The notes beneath the pieces were generated by a model. The model was not told where the DNA came from. It searched no databases and worked only from the letters and a program-made list of their open reading frames with translations. DNA of 64,000 bases from DASVVT01 sp036386415 (GTDB taxonomy: Bacteria > Acidobacteriota > Blastocatellia > Pyrinomonadales > Pyrinomonadaceae): assembly GCA_036386415.1 (NCBI GenBank), contig DASVVT010000084.1, forward strand, positions 129,074 through 193,073, read 5' to 3'. Shown piece by piece: positions 44,401-52,309 of this stretch. Each line of letters opens with the position of its first letter. Position 1 is the first letter of the stretch. A program made the translations under genes and the position numbers.

Positions 44401-45859
44401 CGATTCCAACGGCAAGAACGTCTACCCGGACGAGATCGAAGAGGCTTACAGCAATTCGCCTTACATCAAGGAGCTGAGCGTCGTCGGCCTGCCGGACGGG
44501 ACGGGCGAGAAGGTCGCCTGCATGGTCGTCCCCGATTTCGACTACGACATCGCTCTTTCTCGCGCAGACGTGCGCCGCAAGGTGGAAGAGCACTTCCGCG
44601 AAATCTCTTCCGCGCTTCCCTTCTACAAGCGCGTCAAGGTGCTCCATTTCTGGGACGGCGAGCTGCCACGCACCGCGACGCGCAAGGTCAAGCGCCGCGA
44701 AGTCGTCGCCGAAATGCAGTTGCTCGAAGAGAGCATGAAGTCTGCGAATCGCGCCGGAGCGGGGGCGGCAAGCGAAGATAAGACGGGTCAGGCGGCGTGG
44801 CTGTTGGAGTTGGTCGCCACGGTCTCCAATCGCCCGCGCTCCGAAGTGACGTACGATTCGCGTCTGAGCGATCTGGGCTTCGATAGCCTCATGTACGTAG
44901 AGCTTGCCACGGCGATTGAGAATGCGGGCGGCACGCTCAAATCTCCCGAAACGCTCACGGAGGTGCAGGATTTGAGGGAGCTGGCGAGCGTCGTCACGCG
45001 TCGCGCTGCTGGCCGGGAAGAGACGAAGAAGGCGCAAGCAGAGGAGAAGGAGCAGCCGCCGCCGCAACGCCTCGACGATGAGATTTCCATTCCGTCGTTC
45101 GTACGCGTGGTCGGCAATCGCGGCCTGGACATCTTGCAGCGCGTCTTCTATGAAAGGATGCTCAACACGCGCTACGAAGGGCGCTCGAACATCCCCGTCC
45201 ACACGAACTTCATAGTGGCTCCCAACCACACGTCGCACCTGGACATGGGACTCGCCAAGATGGCGCTCGGGCCTGCGGGGCGCGACATGGTGGCGCTCGC
45301 CGCAGCCGACTACTTCTTCGACAACAAGTACAAGCGCGCCTACATGGAAAACTTCACGAACCTTGTGCCGATGGAGCGCAGCGGGAGCTTGCGTCAATCG
45401 CTCCGCCACGCGCGCTCGTTCCTTGATCGTGGCTACAACGCCCTCATCTTCCCGGAAGGCACGCGCTCTGTGACCGGCGAGATGGCGGATTTCAAGCCCG
45501 TCATAGGCTATCTCGCGCTCGCCTCGAAGGTCGGCATTCTGCCACTCTACCTGTGGGGCACATACGAAGCGATGCCGAAGGGCTCGAACCTTATCCGCAG
45601 CCGCGACATCGGCGCACGCATCGGGCGCTACCTCTCAATCGAAGAGCTGGAAGAGATGACGAAGGGGATGGCGCGCGCCGAAGCCTATCGAATGATCGCC
45701 GCCCTCGTCCGTCATGAGGTTGAGAACCTGCGCGACGGAACCCGCCACACGTTCGACGCCAAGGCGCTGCGCCGTAAATGGAAGAGCGAACGTCGCGCCG
45801 CCTCCGCAGAAGCGCGACAACAGAGCGGGGGGTCGCATTTGACGGCGGTCGGCGATTAG
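41402..45859 (+). CDS. elbD: ElbD-like multidomain reductase / AMP-ligase / ACP / acyltransferase
   Basis: A 1485-residue protein with five domains in order. (1) NAD-binding thioester/fatty-acyl reductase, about 1-400: FLIGSTGFLGK (15-25) and the YxxxK-type site in NIYTYTKSLGEQL. (2) A linker with a fatty-acyl-reductase C-terminal-like part, about 480-540. (3) Adenylate-forming acyl-ligase, about 560-1100: SGTTGQPKGVM (about 727) and GYGLTEASP. (4) Acyl carrier domain with phosphopantetheine Ser in LGFDSLMYVE (about 1162). (5) PlsC-type acyltransferase, about 1240-1460: NHTSHLD (about 1276) and FPEGTRS (about 1350). This order matches Myxococcus ElbD, a multifunctional enzyme linked to ether-lipid formation. 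The RBS is poor because the REP cluster abuts the start. Confidence 0.88.
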   Translation: MKLSPTEIYNGRKVFLIGSTGFLGKVCLSMLLHRFPSIGRVYVTVRARSDEESQTRFWNNVITAPPFDPLRERYGSAFEGFIRDKVVIVGGDIGETNLGYTEEEAQRIADDVDVIINSAGNVTFNPTLESALRTNVVGTQNVIAFAKRMRRPALVHVSTCFVAGNRTGAVWESDPVVGYFPRRDELEGVEFSPEQEIRDCAKLAERVRDEARDAMMVARFRELARKRLLEDGRNPDDLDAMGLAVARERKVWTRTRLTDLGIERAAWWGWPNIYTYTKSLGEQLVAAQTDLVRSIVRPSIVESALSYPFPGWNEGFTTTAPIIFIALKGQTQIPANEKLILDITPVDAVAAVMLAVSAQACIEEPRLVHQAATGDSNPNDMRRIVGLVGLYKRKHFQEKETGFRLVNEIAGRMEAHTVSPARFDKTSTPMVNEAAKKVSGWLDRARPRWGGGRLTDVIDRAKERVDRLEEVTRETKEAFEMFHPFTVENAYVFRADNVRSLMSRIRKDEQALLSWHPEKFDWYDYWINTHLPGLKKWVFPKLEEDMRAQPKRVYTYRDLLELFETSTKRHATRVAMRIERDGRKEQYTYADLRELATRAAAFFSSRGIRPNDRVMLLSHNAPEWGMTYFGVLKVGASCIPVDPQSSTEEIVSFAEAGDAAGIVLSEEMDREHAELAAKLIEAGLEGTRIWRFDEVFAMPDEQAESEHIALLPQRVPAQTVASLIFTSGTTGQPKGVMLSHRNFTSMVSMLSSVFDMTTSDGVLSVLPLHHTFEFSTGFLTPLSRGAQITYLEELSGEALARAIKNGHVTGMVGVPALWELLHRRIKNRLNERSAWIGSTAELLIRANAWLRDKTPLNLGQLFFYPIHEGLGGRIRYLISGGSALSEKVQKDFHGLGFTILEGYGLTEASPVLTVTRPQNGIILGSVGRPLPGVEVKISEPDASGVGEVIARGPNVMVGYYENETATRSAIINRWLHTGDIGKLDGEGNLYLVGRSKEIIVDSNGKNVYPDEIEEAYSNSPYIKELSVVGLPDGTGEKVACMVVPDFDYDIALSRADVRRKVEEHFREISSALPFYKRVKVLHFWDGELPRTATRKVKRREVVAEMQLLEESMKSANRAGAGAASEDKTGQAAWLLELVATVSNRPRSEVTYDSRLSDLGFDSLMYVELATAIENAGGTLKSPETLTEVQDLRELASVVTRRAAGREETKKAQAEEKEQPPPQRLDDEISIPSFVRVVGNRGLDILQRVFYERMLNTRYEGRSNIPVHTNFIVAPNHTSHLDMGLAKMALGPAGRDMVALAAADYFFDNKYKRAYMENFTNLVPMERSGSLRQSLRHARSFLDRGYNALIFPEGTRSVTGEMADFKPVIGYLALASKVGILPLYLWGTYEAMPKGSNLIRSRDIGARIGRYLSIEELEEMTKGMARAEAYRMIAALVRHEVENLRDGTRHTFDAKALRRKWKSERRAASAEARQQSGGSHLTAVGD

Positions 45860-45908
45860 CCATCATGTACCAGCTTCGGTATGAATCGGCGCTCTCTCTT
45901 ACTTTCAA

Positions 45909-47018
45909 ATGGCGACAACCACGAAAACCAAACGGCGTACACCGCGTAAAACTGCGGCGAAATCAACCACCAGAAAACGTGCGGCGATAGCAAAAAAAGC
46001 TCAGCCCGTCACGCTCGTCACCGGCGGCACAGGCTTTCTAGGCTCGCACCTGGTTCGTCAACTCCTTGAAGCGGGCGCGCAGAACATCCGCGTGATGGCG
46101 ACCAGCACGCCAGCCTGGCTCACAGAACTGGGCGTTGAAACTATCGAAGGCTCTGTCACAAACGCCGAAGCGGTGGCGCGCGCCGTCGAGGGCGTGACAG
46201 AAATCTATCATCTGGCGGGACGAGTCTCGCGCGAGAAAGAGGACGCGCGCGAGATGTATGCCATCCATGTGGACGGCACACGCCTGCTCTGCGACGCGGC
46301 GCGCGCAAGTGATGTCAAAACCATCGTCATGGCATCCACCAGCGGGACTATCGCTGTGACGGATAAGGGCGATGTCGTACCGGATGAGGAGTGGCCGACG
46401 CCGCTCGACATCTTCTCACGCTGGCCTTACTACGCGAGCAAGTACTACCAGGAGCAGGTTGCCCTTGAGCGATTCTCAGGCCGTGGCCTGCGACTGGTCA
46501 TCATGAACCCGAGCCTCCTGCTCGGCCCAGGCGACGAGCGTCTCAGCTCGACCAAAGTCGTGCTCGACTTTATGGCGCAGAAGATCAGGGCTGTACCCTC
46601 CGGCGGCCTCAGCTTCGTAGACGTGCGCGACGTGGCCGCCACCTTTCGCGCCGCCATGAATCATGGCCGCCACGCTGAGCGTTACCTTTTGGGCAGCGCC
46701 AACTGGACGTTCAAAAGCTTCTTCGGTCGTCTTGAGCGTCTGACCAAAACGTCAGCGCCAGTCTTCTCTCTACCCTCTAAGGTGGCGATTGCGGGCTCGC
46801 GCCTCGTTCACGATCTCTGGCGACAGTGGAACCTCGCGCCTCCCATAGAGCCCGCGGCAGTCGAGATGGCGGAGAATTTCTGGTATCTCAACTCATCAAA
46901 GGCCGAAAGCGAACTCGGCTTCACGCCCCGCGACCCTGCGGAAACACTGCTCGATACGGTCAACTATGTGCGCGAGAATTTCCTCGGCAGTCCGGCTTTT
47001 GACAGAGAGCGGGCTTGA
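45909..47018 (+). CDS. NAD-dependent epimerase/dehydratase-like protein, ElbE-like
   Basis: A 369-residue extended short-chain dehydrogenase. The first 32 residues are Lys/Thr/Arg-rich (KTKRRTPRKTAAKSTTRKR), an added basic tail. The Rossmann fold follows with VTGGTGFLGSHL (about 37-48), the YxxxK catalytic pair in PYYASKYYQEQ (about 175-180) and NPSLLLGPGD. By family it would oxidise, reduce or isomerise a hydroxylated intermediate with NAD(P). It lies 49 bases after the ElbD-like gene on the same strand and is the usual last member of such loci. The basic tail may bind the membrane or nucleic acid; similar tails occur at 552-1775 and 61239-61565. Confidence 0.85.
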   Translation: MATTTKTKRRTPRKTAAKSTTRKRAAIAKKAQPVTLVTGGTGFLGSHLVRQLLEAGAQNIRVMATSTPAWLTELGVETIEGSVTNAEAVARAVEGVTEIYHLAGRVSREKEDAREMYAIHVDGTRLLCDAARASDVKTIVMASTSGTIAVTDKGDVVPDEEWPTPLDIFSRWPYYASKYYQEQVALERFSGRGLRLVIMNPSLLLGPGDERLSSTKVVLDFMAQKIRAVPSGGLSFVDVRDVAATFRAAMNHGRHAERYLLGSANWTFKSFFGRLERLTKTSAPVFSLPSKVAIAGSRLVHDLWRQWNLAPPIEPAAVEMAENFWYLNSSKAESELGFTPRDPAETLLDTVNYVRENFLGSPAFDRERA

Positions 47019-47137
47019 TGGCCGCAGATACGCCCCGCTAACCTTCCCTCGCGGTCGGGCTTGCGGTCGTCTGCTTCCCTCAGGGCCGTTAGCGATATTA
47101 TCTCAGTGTTCACCATATATTTACGAGGGGGCTACTA

Positions 47138-47164
47138 TTGACTTCCCTTTAGCATGAGAATAAT
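47138..47164 (+). promoter_or_regulatory. Possible promoter of the patatin module
   Basis: TTGACT (47138-47143) and AATAAT (47159-47164) are 15 bases apart; shifting the -10 to TAATGT gives 17. Either leaves a leader of about 165 bases before the patatin start. Weak evidence on its own. Confidence 0.3.
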
Positions 47165-47195
47165 GTTCGCCTGCTAATGGCTTGTCTGATGCTCC

Positions 47196-47227
47196 TCACG
47201 TCAGTTCAAAGAGAAGTCTTGACGTGA
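47196..47227. promoter_or_regulatory. Perfect inverted repeat TCACGTCA / TGACGTGA in the patatin leader
   Basis: TCACGTCA (47196-47203) and TGACGTGA (47220-47227) are separated by 16 bases, so equivalent positions lie 24 bases apart, about two and a half turns of DNA. It lies downstream of the candidate promoter and 107 bases before the start. It could be an operator or a leader hairpin. The remainder of the 47019-47333 spacer shows nothing else. Confidence 0.4.
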
Positions 47228-47333
47228 TAGCTCATCTTGATCGCAGACCCCTGGTTCTCTAATTCATTGACGGCGACCGAGGTCATGAGCTGTTGTTAGA
47301 TGTCTCCATTTAACGCATTGAAGGAGGTTAATT

Positions 47334-48512
47334 ATGTCAGCTTGGGGTCCTTTGGCTGAAAGGTATGAAATCAAAGATGGTGAAAACCTGCCGCCGCGAA
47401 AGCTGTTGGCTCTTGATGGGGGCGGGATTCGCGGGATTCTAACTTTAGAAGTCCTGTTGAGGATCGAGACGATGCTTGCCGAGGCCACTGGTGAAGGCAA
47501 AGATTTCAGACTCTGCAATTTCTTCGACTACATCGGAGGCACGAGTACGGGAGCCATCATCGCTGCGGGACTGGCTCGCGGGATGACAGTCACGGAATTA
47601 TTGGATTTCTACCAGCAGACAGGCCCTGCGATGTTCGACAAAGCCTTTATCCTTAATCGCCTGAAATATCTTTACAATTCGCAACCCCTGGCCGACGAGC
47701 TGAAGAAAACGTTCGGGAAGGAGACGAATCTACTCCCCGAGAATCTCAAGTGCCTGCTGCTGGTTGTCACACGCAACGTGACGACGGATTCGGCCTGGCC
47801 GATCAGCAGCAACCCCCTGGCAAAATATAACGACTGTGCGCGCCTCGATTGCAATCTCAAGATTCCGCTCTGGCAGATTGTCCGCGCCAGCACCGCCGCC
47901 CCCGTCTACTTTGCCCCGGAAGTGCTTCAGTGGAACCCGAATGATCCGTCGAAAACTTTTAAATTCGTGGATGGGGGCTTGACGCCCTACAACAATCCGG
48001 CATTTTTGCTCTCCCGCATGGCGACCCAAGCGCCCTACAGGTTGAACTGGAAAACGGGGGAAAGAAATCTACTCCTGATCTCAGTCGGAACGGGCAGCGC
48101 GGCGCGGCGCGATGCGGACACCTACTCGCAGGACAACATCGCGCAAAATGTCGCCAACATTCCTTCGGCTTTGATGTATGGAGCGCAGATCGATCAAGAC
48201 ATTAACTGTCGGATGGTAGGCCGCTGTGTTTATGGCGACGAGATCGACAACGAGCTTGGAGACCTGATCCCACGTGAAAAAAACGGGAACATCACTCCGC
48301 TTTCGCAGGATTTGGGGCGCGCGTTTCTGTATGCGCGTTACAACGCAGACTTAAGCAGCCCGTGGCTGAACAAGATGGGGCTTGGCGACATAGACCCCGG
48401 CACAGTCAGCAAGCTCGACTCGGTTGATTACATCACAGACCTGCGTCGCGTCGGGCAGAGAGTGGGCGAGGAGGTCAAGCTTGAGCACTTCGGAGAGTTT
48501 GTCGGAAAGTGA
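47334..48512 (+). CDS. Patatin-like phospholipase, probable effector
   Basis: A 392-residue protein with a strong RBS (AAGGAGG, 47321-47327). The patatin catalytic elements are complete: oxyanion loop LDGGGIRG (residues 28-34), nucleophile elbow GGTSTG with Ser71, and the dyad Asp in FVDGGLTPYNNPA (about 213). Length and layout resemble bacterial CapV-type patatins that destroy the inner membrane when triggered in anti-phage defence. No signal peptide, so it is cytosolic. The stop codon TGA (48510-48512) is followed 8 bases later by the start of the sensor-like gene, which implies one transcript and joint action. A plain metabolic lysophospholipase is the alternative. Confidence 0.9.
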   Translation: MSAWGPLAERYEIKDGENLPPRKLLALDGGGIRGILTLEVLLRIETMLAEATGEGKDFRLCNFFDYIGGTSTGAIIAAGLARGMTVTELLDFYQQTGPAMFDKAFILNRLKYLYNSQPLADELKKTFGKETNLLPENLKCLLLVVTRNVTTDSAWPISSNPLAKYNDCARLDCNLKIPLWQIVRASTAAPVYFAPEVLQWNPNDPSKTFKFVDGGLTPYNNPAFLLSRMATQAPYRLNWKTGERNLLLISVGTGSAARRDADTYSQDNIAQNVANIPSALMYGAQIDQDINCRMVGRCVYGDEIDNELGDLIPREKNGNITPLSQDLGRAFLYARYNADLSSPWLNKMGLGDIDPGTVSKLDSVDYITDLRRVGQRVGEEVKLEHFGEFVGK

Positions 48513-48520
48513 GGTGGAAG

Positions 48521-50518
48521 ATGGCTTCGGCATTTATCATTCGACCCTTCGGAACCAAGAAGGGGATAGACTTTGAGCGCGTTGAAAAAGAGTTGATAGA
48601 GCCTGCGCTGAAAGGGCATAAGCTCGTCGGACGCACGACAGCCGATTCGCTCAAACAGGGGAACATTCGCACAGATATGTTCCAGCGGCTGCTGACCGCC
48701 GACGTGGTGGTCGTGGATATTTCCATCAGCAACGCCAATGTCTTTTACGAGCTTGGAATTCGTCATGCCCTGCGCAACAAGCGTACGTTCATGATTCGAG
48801 GCTCAAGCTCCACTCTCCCTCCTGATGAAGTTCCATTCGATCTGAGAACGGATCGCTACCTCTCCTACGAGGTGGAAAATCCTGGGGCAGCCCTCGCAGA
48901 ACTTAAAGAGGGGTTGCGGCAGACGCTGCTCTCGGACGACAAAGACAGCCCCGTTTTTCAACTGCTGCCTGAATTGGTGGAGCAGGACAAGTCTAGCTTT
49001 CTGGCCGTGCCGAGAGATTTTCAGGAAGAGGTTGAGCGTGCTCAAGGTCAGGACAAGCGGCGCTATCAGTGGGGCGACCTCAAATTGCTGGAAACAGAGG
49101 TGCGCGGTTTTCAGTGGGAGATCGAGGGGCTGCGAGTCGTGGGTCGCGCGCAATTTGACACAAAGGCGCATGAAGACGCGCGCGACACCTGGGAGGCCGT
49201 TCGCGTCTACGACCCGAATGACAAGGAAGCGAACCTCAGGCTTGGCACGATCTACCATCGGCAGGGCAATCTGGTCGAGTCCAACATCGCGCTACAACGC
49301 GTTCTGGCAAATAAGAACACCAGTCAAGGGGAACGCGCCGAGGCACATTCGTTGATCGGTCGCAACTTGAAAGAAAGGTGGAAAGCCACCTGGACTGATC
49401 TGCCCGCCGAGCAGCGACAGGAGGCGGCGCTGCGCTCTCCTTTTCTAGAGCACTCATACGAAGAGTACAAGAAGGGGTTTAGTGAAGACCTCAATCATTA
49501 CTACTCTGGCATCAACGCGCTGGGAATGCTCACAACAATGACGACCTTGGCGACCGCTTTGCCTGCCCTCTGGAATGGAGGTTTTCAAGATGACGAAGAG
49601 GGGGAGCGGCAACTCAGAAAGAAGACGGATGAACTGGCGAAGTTGAGCGGCAGCGTAACGATGTCGCTCGAAGCGGCAAAGGCTCGCATGGAACGTGGCG
49701 GAAAGGTGGATATGTGGATCAGCATCACGCTCGCTGACCTTGCCTGTCTAACTTCCAAACGGCCTCTCTTCGTCGCAGATCAATACCGCAAAGCACTCGC
49801 CGCTGCTCAAGACTTTGATACGGATTCGGTGTGCAATCAGCTAGCCATCTACCAGCAGCTTGGAGTTGTGACGGAAAACGTTACCGAAGCTCTCAAGGCC
49901 ATTCCGATCTATAAAAAGAGCGAAGAGGAGGAGCCGCCCTATGTCCTGTTCTTCACAGGCCACCGCATTGATGCTAAGACGCGTGATAAGCCGCGCTTCC
50001 CCGCCAGTAAAGAAGGCGTTGCGAGGCTCGCTATTAAAGAGGCAGTCGAGAAAGAGTTGAAGCGCGTCGAAGGCCAGATGATCGGCATCGCGGGCGGCGC
50101 ATCGGGCGGCGACATCATCTTTCAAGAAGTCTGCGCCGAGTTGAACATTCCGACGCTCCTCTATCTGGCGATGCCGAGAGACGAATATGTTAAGGAGTCC
50201 GTCCGCGACGCCGGGCCTCAATGGATTGATCGTTTTGATGCATTGTACAAGCGTCTGCCCCGGCGCGAGCTGGGTTCGTCTAAAGAGCTTCCGCGCTGGC
50301 TGCAAAACAAGTCTGACTATGGCATCTGGCAGCGCAACAATCTCTGGTCGCTGTACAACGCCATGGCGCGTGGCAGCAGCTACGTCACGCTCATCGCTTT
50401 GTGGGACGGTGAACAGGGAGATGGGCCAGGCGGAACGAAGGATATGATGACGAGGGCCGACGAGAGCGGCGCCAAGACCATCATCCTCCCTACGAAGGAA
50501 ATCTTCGGCCTGGCATAA
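48521..50518 (+). CDS. DRHyd-like / TPR / SLOG-like multidomain protein, probable sensor
   Basis: A 665-residue protein from ATG 48521, with GAGG 6 bases upstream. N-terminal domain (about 1-150): ADVVVVDISISNANVFYELG and IRHAL near 62-86, a nucleoside-2-deoxyribosyltransferase-like (DRHyd) or TIR-like motif. Middle (about 190-460): helical TPR-type repeats (ARDTWEAVRVYDPNDKEANL, LGTIYHRQGNLVESN), resembling the bacterial relatives of the ASK1 TRAF-binding region (DUF4071). C-terminal domain (about 470-660): LFFTGHR, then IGIAGGASGGDIIFQEVC, then IPTLLYLAMPRDEYV, a Rossmann-like SLOG/LOG pattern for binding nucleotide ligands. Coupled to the patatin gene, so a nucleotide-sensing controller of that effector is inferred. 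Confidence 0.75.
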   Translation: MASAFIIRPFGTKKGIDFERVEKELIEPALKGHKLVGRTTADSLKQGNIRTDMFQRLLTADVVVVDISISNANVFYELGIRHALRNKRTFMIRGSSSTLPPDEVPFDLRTDRYLSYEVENPGAALAELKEGLRQTLLSDDKDSPVFQLLPELVEQDKSSFLAVPRDFQEEVERAQGQDKRRYQWGDLKLLETEVRGFQWEIEGLRVVGRAQFDTKAHEDARDTWEAVRVYDPNDKEANLRLGTIYHRQGNLVESNIALQRVLANKNTSQGERAEAHSLIGRNLKERWKATWTDLPAEQRQEAALRSPFLEHSYEEYKKGFSEDLNHYYSGINALGMLTTMTTLATALPALWNGGFQDDEEGERQLRKKTDELAKLSGSVTMSLEAAKARMERGGKVDMWISITLADLACLTSKRPLFVADQYRKALAAAQDFDTDSVCNQLAIYQQLGVVTENVTEALKAIPIYKKSEEEEPPYVLFFTGHRIDAKTRDKPRFPASKEGVARLAIKEAVEKELKRVEGQMIGIAGGASGGDIIFQEVCAELNIPTLLYLAMPRDEYVKESVRDAGPQWIDRFDALYKRLPRRELGSSKELPRWLQNKSDYGIWQRNNLWSLYNAMARGSSYVTLIALWDGEQGDGPGGTKDMMTRADESGAKTIILPTKEIFGLA

Positions 50519-50583
50519 CTATCAGCCCGCCTGTTCCGTTCAGGAATTTACAGACGGACAGAAAAACTTAGCTCAGAGACGCA

Positions 50584-50634
50584 GACAGGCCGCAGGGACT
50601 AGTATATCTTCCTACTCTCTCTCTGCGGCCTGTC
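50584..50634 (+). terminator. Hairpin after the patatin/sensor module
   Basis: GACAGGCCGCAG (50584-50595) and CTGCGGCCTGTC (50623-50634) form a perfect 12-bp stem around a 27-base loop, 66 bases after the stop. There is no U-tract. It may end the module transcript or be a further tandem-word palindrome (CAGAGACGCAGACAGG style). Confidence 0.5.
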
Positions 50635-50727
50635 TCGCGTTCGATCTACATCGTCATACGCCCAATCGAAAATCCCTCCTCTTTTGTAATCTATGTTATT
50701 TTAAATCCACCTCCAAAAGGTTAAGGA

Positions 50728-51582
50728 TTGAAGGCCGTGACAGCTACTGGCGAAGCATTGTTTCCCTTTTCCGATCTTACCCTCTCGCGTCGTCTCGAAA
50801 AGACGGAGGCGCAGAGTAATGTGGATTTCGTAGAAGCGCGGTCGCAAGCCTTTCCTGAGCGAGGCGCTCGTTGGATCGAGGTCGCCGGAGCTTATGTGAT
50901 GTACGACGGAGCGGCGTCCCCGCTCACACAGACTTTCGGGCTCGGGCTATTTGAACCGGCCACGAGCGCCGCTTTGAATGAGATAGAAGAGTTCTACAGA
51001 GAGCGTGGGGCGGGCGTGTTTCATGAAGTGAGCCCGCTCGCAGACCCGTCTTTACTGGCTCTGCTCAACGAGCGCGGCTATCAGCCAATCGAATTCACGA
51101 GCGTGATGTATCGACCCATTGACAACGACTTCCAGCTCAAGGCGTCTCGCAACGAGAAGATACAGGTGCGGCGGATTCAGGATAGTGAGCGTCGGCTCTG
51201 GGCACGGACAGCCGCTCGTGGCTGGAGCGAGTTCACAGAGCTTGGCGACTTCATGCTGGAGATGGAGCAGGTTAATGCCATCAGACGAGACGCGCTTTCG
51301 TTCCTGGCGGAACTGGATGGGCAATCAATCGCGACAGGCGCATTGATTATCTGCGACGGAGTTGCGCTACTGGCCGGAGCCAGCACCATCCCGGAAGGAC
51401 GCAGGCAGGGCGCTCAACTGGCTCTACTTGAGAGCCGTTTGCGCTACGCCGCCGAACATGGGTGCGATATTGCCATGATCGGAGCGCAGCCGGGCAGCGC
51501 CTCGCAACGCAATGCCGAGCGGCATGGCTTCCGCATCGCCTATACTCGTATCAAATGGCATCTTCCCCAGCGCGACGCATGA
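50728..51582 (+). CDS. GNAT-family N-acetyltransferase
   Basis: A 284-residue protein starting at TTG 50728, preceded by AAGGTTAAGGA. Two GNAT-like halves are visible: residues about 30-130 (VDFVEARSQAFPER ... LNERGYQPIEFTSVMYR) and about 150-280, with the acetyl-CoA loop in ASTIPEGRRQGAQLALLESR and the closing strand RHGFRIAYTRIKWHL. The substrate is unknown. The MOSC gene starts 15 bases after its stop, so the two are probably co-transcribed. Confidence 0.85.
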   Translation: MKAVTATGEALFPFSDLTLSRRLEKTEAQSNVDFVEARSQAFPERGARWIEVAGAYVMYDGAASPLTQTFGLGLFEPATSAALNEIEEFYRERGAGVFHEVSPLADPSLLALLNERGYQPIEFTSVMYRPIDNDFQLKASRNEKIQVRRIQDSERRLWARTAARGWSEFTELGDFMLEMEQVNAIRRDALSFLAELDGQSIATGALIICDGVALLAGASTIPEGRRQGAQLALLESRLRYAAEHGCDIAMIGAQPGSASQRNAERHGFRIAYTRIKWHLPQRDA

Positions 51583-51597
51583 AAAGGCGCTCACGTC

Positions 51598-52149
51598 ATG
51601 ATTAATACGGATCAAATAGCTTCTGGCCTGGATGACGTGCTGGCCTCCCCGAACGACGAGGGGGCGTTGGAATTAATCGTCATCCGTCCGTCTTTTGGAG
51701 CACGCGAATTTCGACAGAAGGTCTATATCTCACCGGAGGGCGGAGTTGAGGGCGACCGCTGGGTACACTCGCCCTGGCTCAAGCTCGCGGATGGTCGACC
51801 CGACCCGCGCGCTCAAATATCAATAATGAATGCACGCATTCTGAGACTGATCTCCGGGGACGAAGAGAGCCGGATGCGGCTGGCGGGCGATAATCTCATC
51901 GTCGATCTCAACCTGAGCGCAGATAATCTCAACCCTGGGCAGAGGCTTTCGGTCGGCGAAGCTGTTGTCGAGATTACAGACGCAGCGCACAGGGGCTGCG
52001 GCAAGTTTCTGTCCAGGTACGGGAAGGACGCCGTCAAATTTATCAACTCGGCCAAAGGCAAGCATCTTCACCTGCGCGGGCGGTTTGCGCAAATCATCAG
52101 ACCGGGCATGGTCTGCGTCGGGGATAGAGTCTGCAAAGTGCAGCCGTAA
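51598..52149 (+). CDS. MOSC-domain protein
   Basis: A 183-residue protein of the MOSC (molybdenum cofactor sulfurase C-terminal) type, similar in size to YiiM-like proteins. The family start GGVEGDRW, the region SIMNARILRLI and the conserved Cys in AAHRGCGKFL (about 137) are visible. The Cys would carry sulfur or bind the molybdenum cofactor. The substrate is unknown. It follows the GNAT gene in the same direction and ends at repeat J2, facing the convergent lipid-kinase-like gene. Confidence 0.85.
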   Translation: MINTDQIASGLDDVLASPNDEGALELIVIRPSFGAREFRQKVYISPEGGVEGDRWVHSPWLKLADGRPDPRAQISIMNARILRLISGDEESRMRLAGDNLIVDLNLSADNLNPGQRLSVGEAVVEITDAAHRGCGKFLSRYGKDAVKFINSAKGKHLHLRGRFAQIIRPGMVCVGDRVCKVQP

Positions 52150-52306
52150 AGCGCATTTCAATTGAGCGTTGGGAAAAGGAGAAAATTAAACGCCAAGGAC
52201 GCCAAGAAGAATAAGACGCAAAGAGCGCAAAGGTTCCTCTTCGCGTACTTTGCGAGTACTCCTTTGCGTTTAAAGTTTTTCCGTCCTTCTCACATTGAAT
52301 TTCGGA
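52148..52306. repeat. Dispersed palindromic element, family J, copy 2
   Basis: Left end GCGCATTTCAATTGAGCGTT, arm AAACGCCAAGGACGCCAAG-like, right arm CTCCTTTGCGTTTAAAG-like, right end ATTGAATTTCGGA. The left end is the reverse complement of the right end of copy 4, so the whole 150-base unit, not just its arms, is conserved. It separates the convergent MOSC and lipid-kinase-like genes. Confidence 0.85.
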
Positions 52307-52309
52307 TCA

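Noticed and set aside
42317..45409. Open frame of about 1030 codons on the strand opposite the elbD-like gene
   Set aside because: It mirrors the codon pattern of the real gene, has Arg/His-rich translation without domains and no RBS. The plus strand carries five clear domains.
47334..48512. Classical CBASS operon around the patatin gene
   Set aside because: No CD-NTase, Cap2/Cap3 or HORMA/TRIP13 gene lies next to it; the only partner is the DRHyd/TPR/SLOG-like protein.
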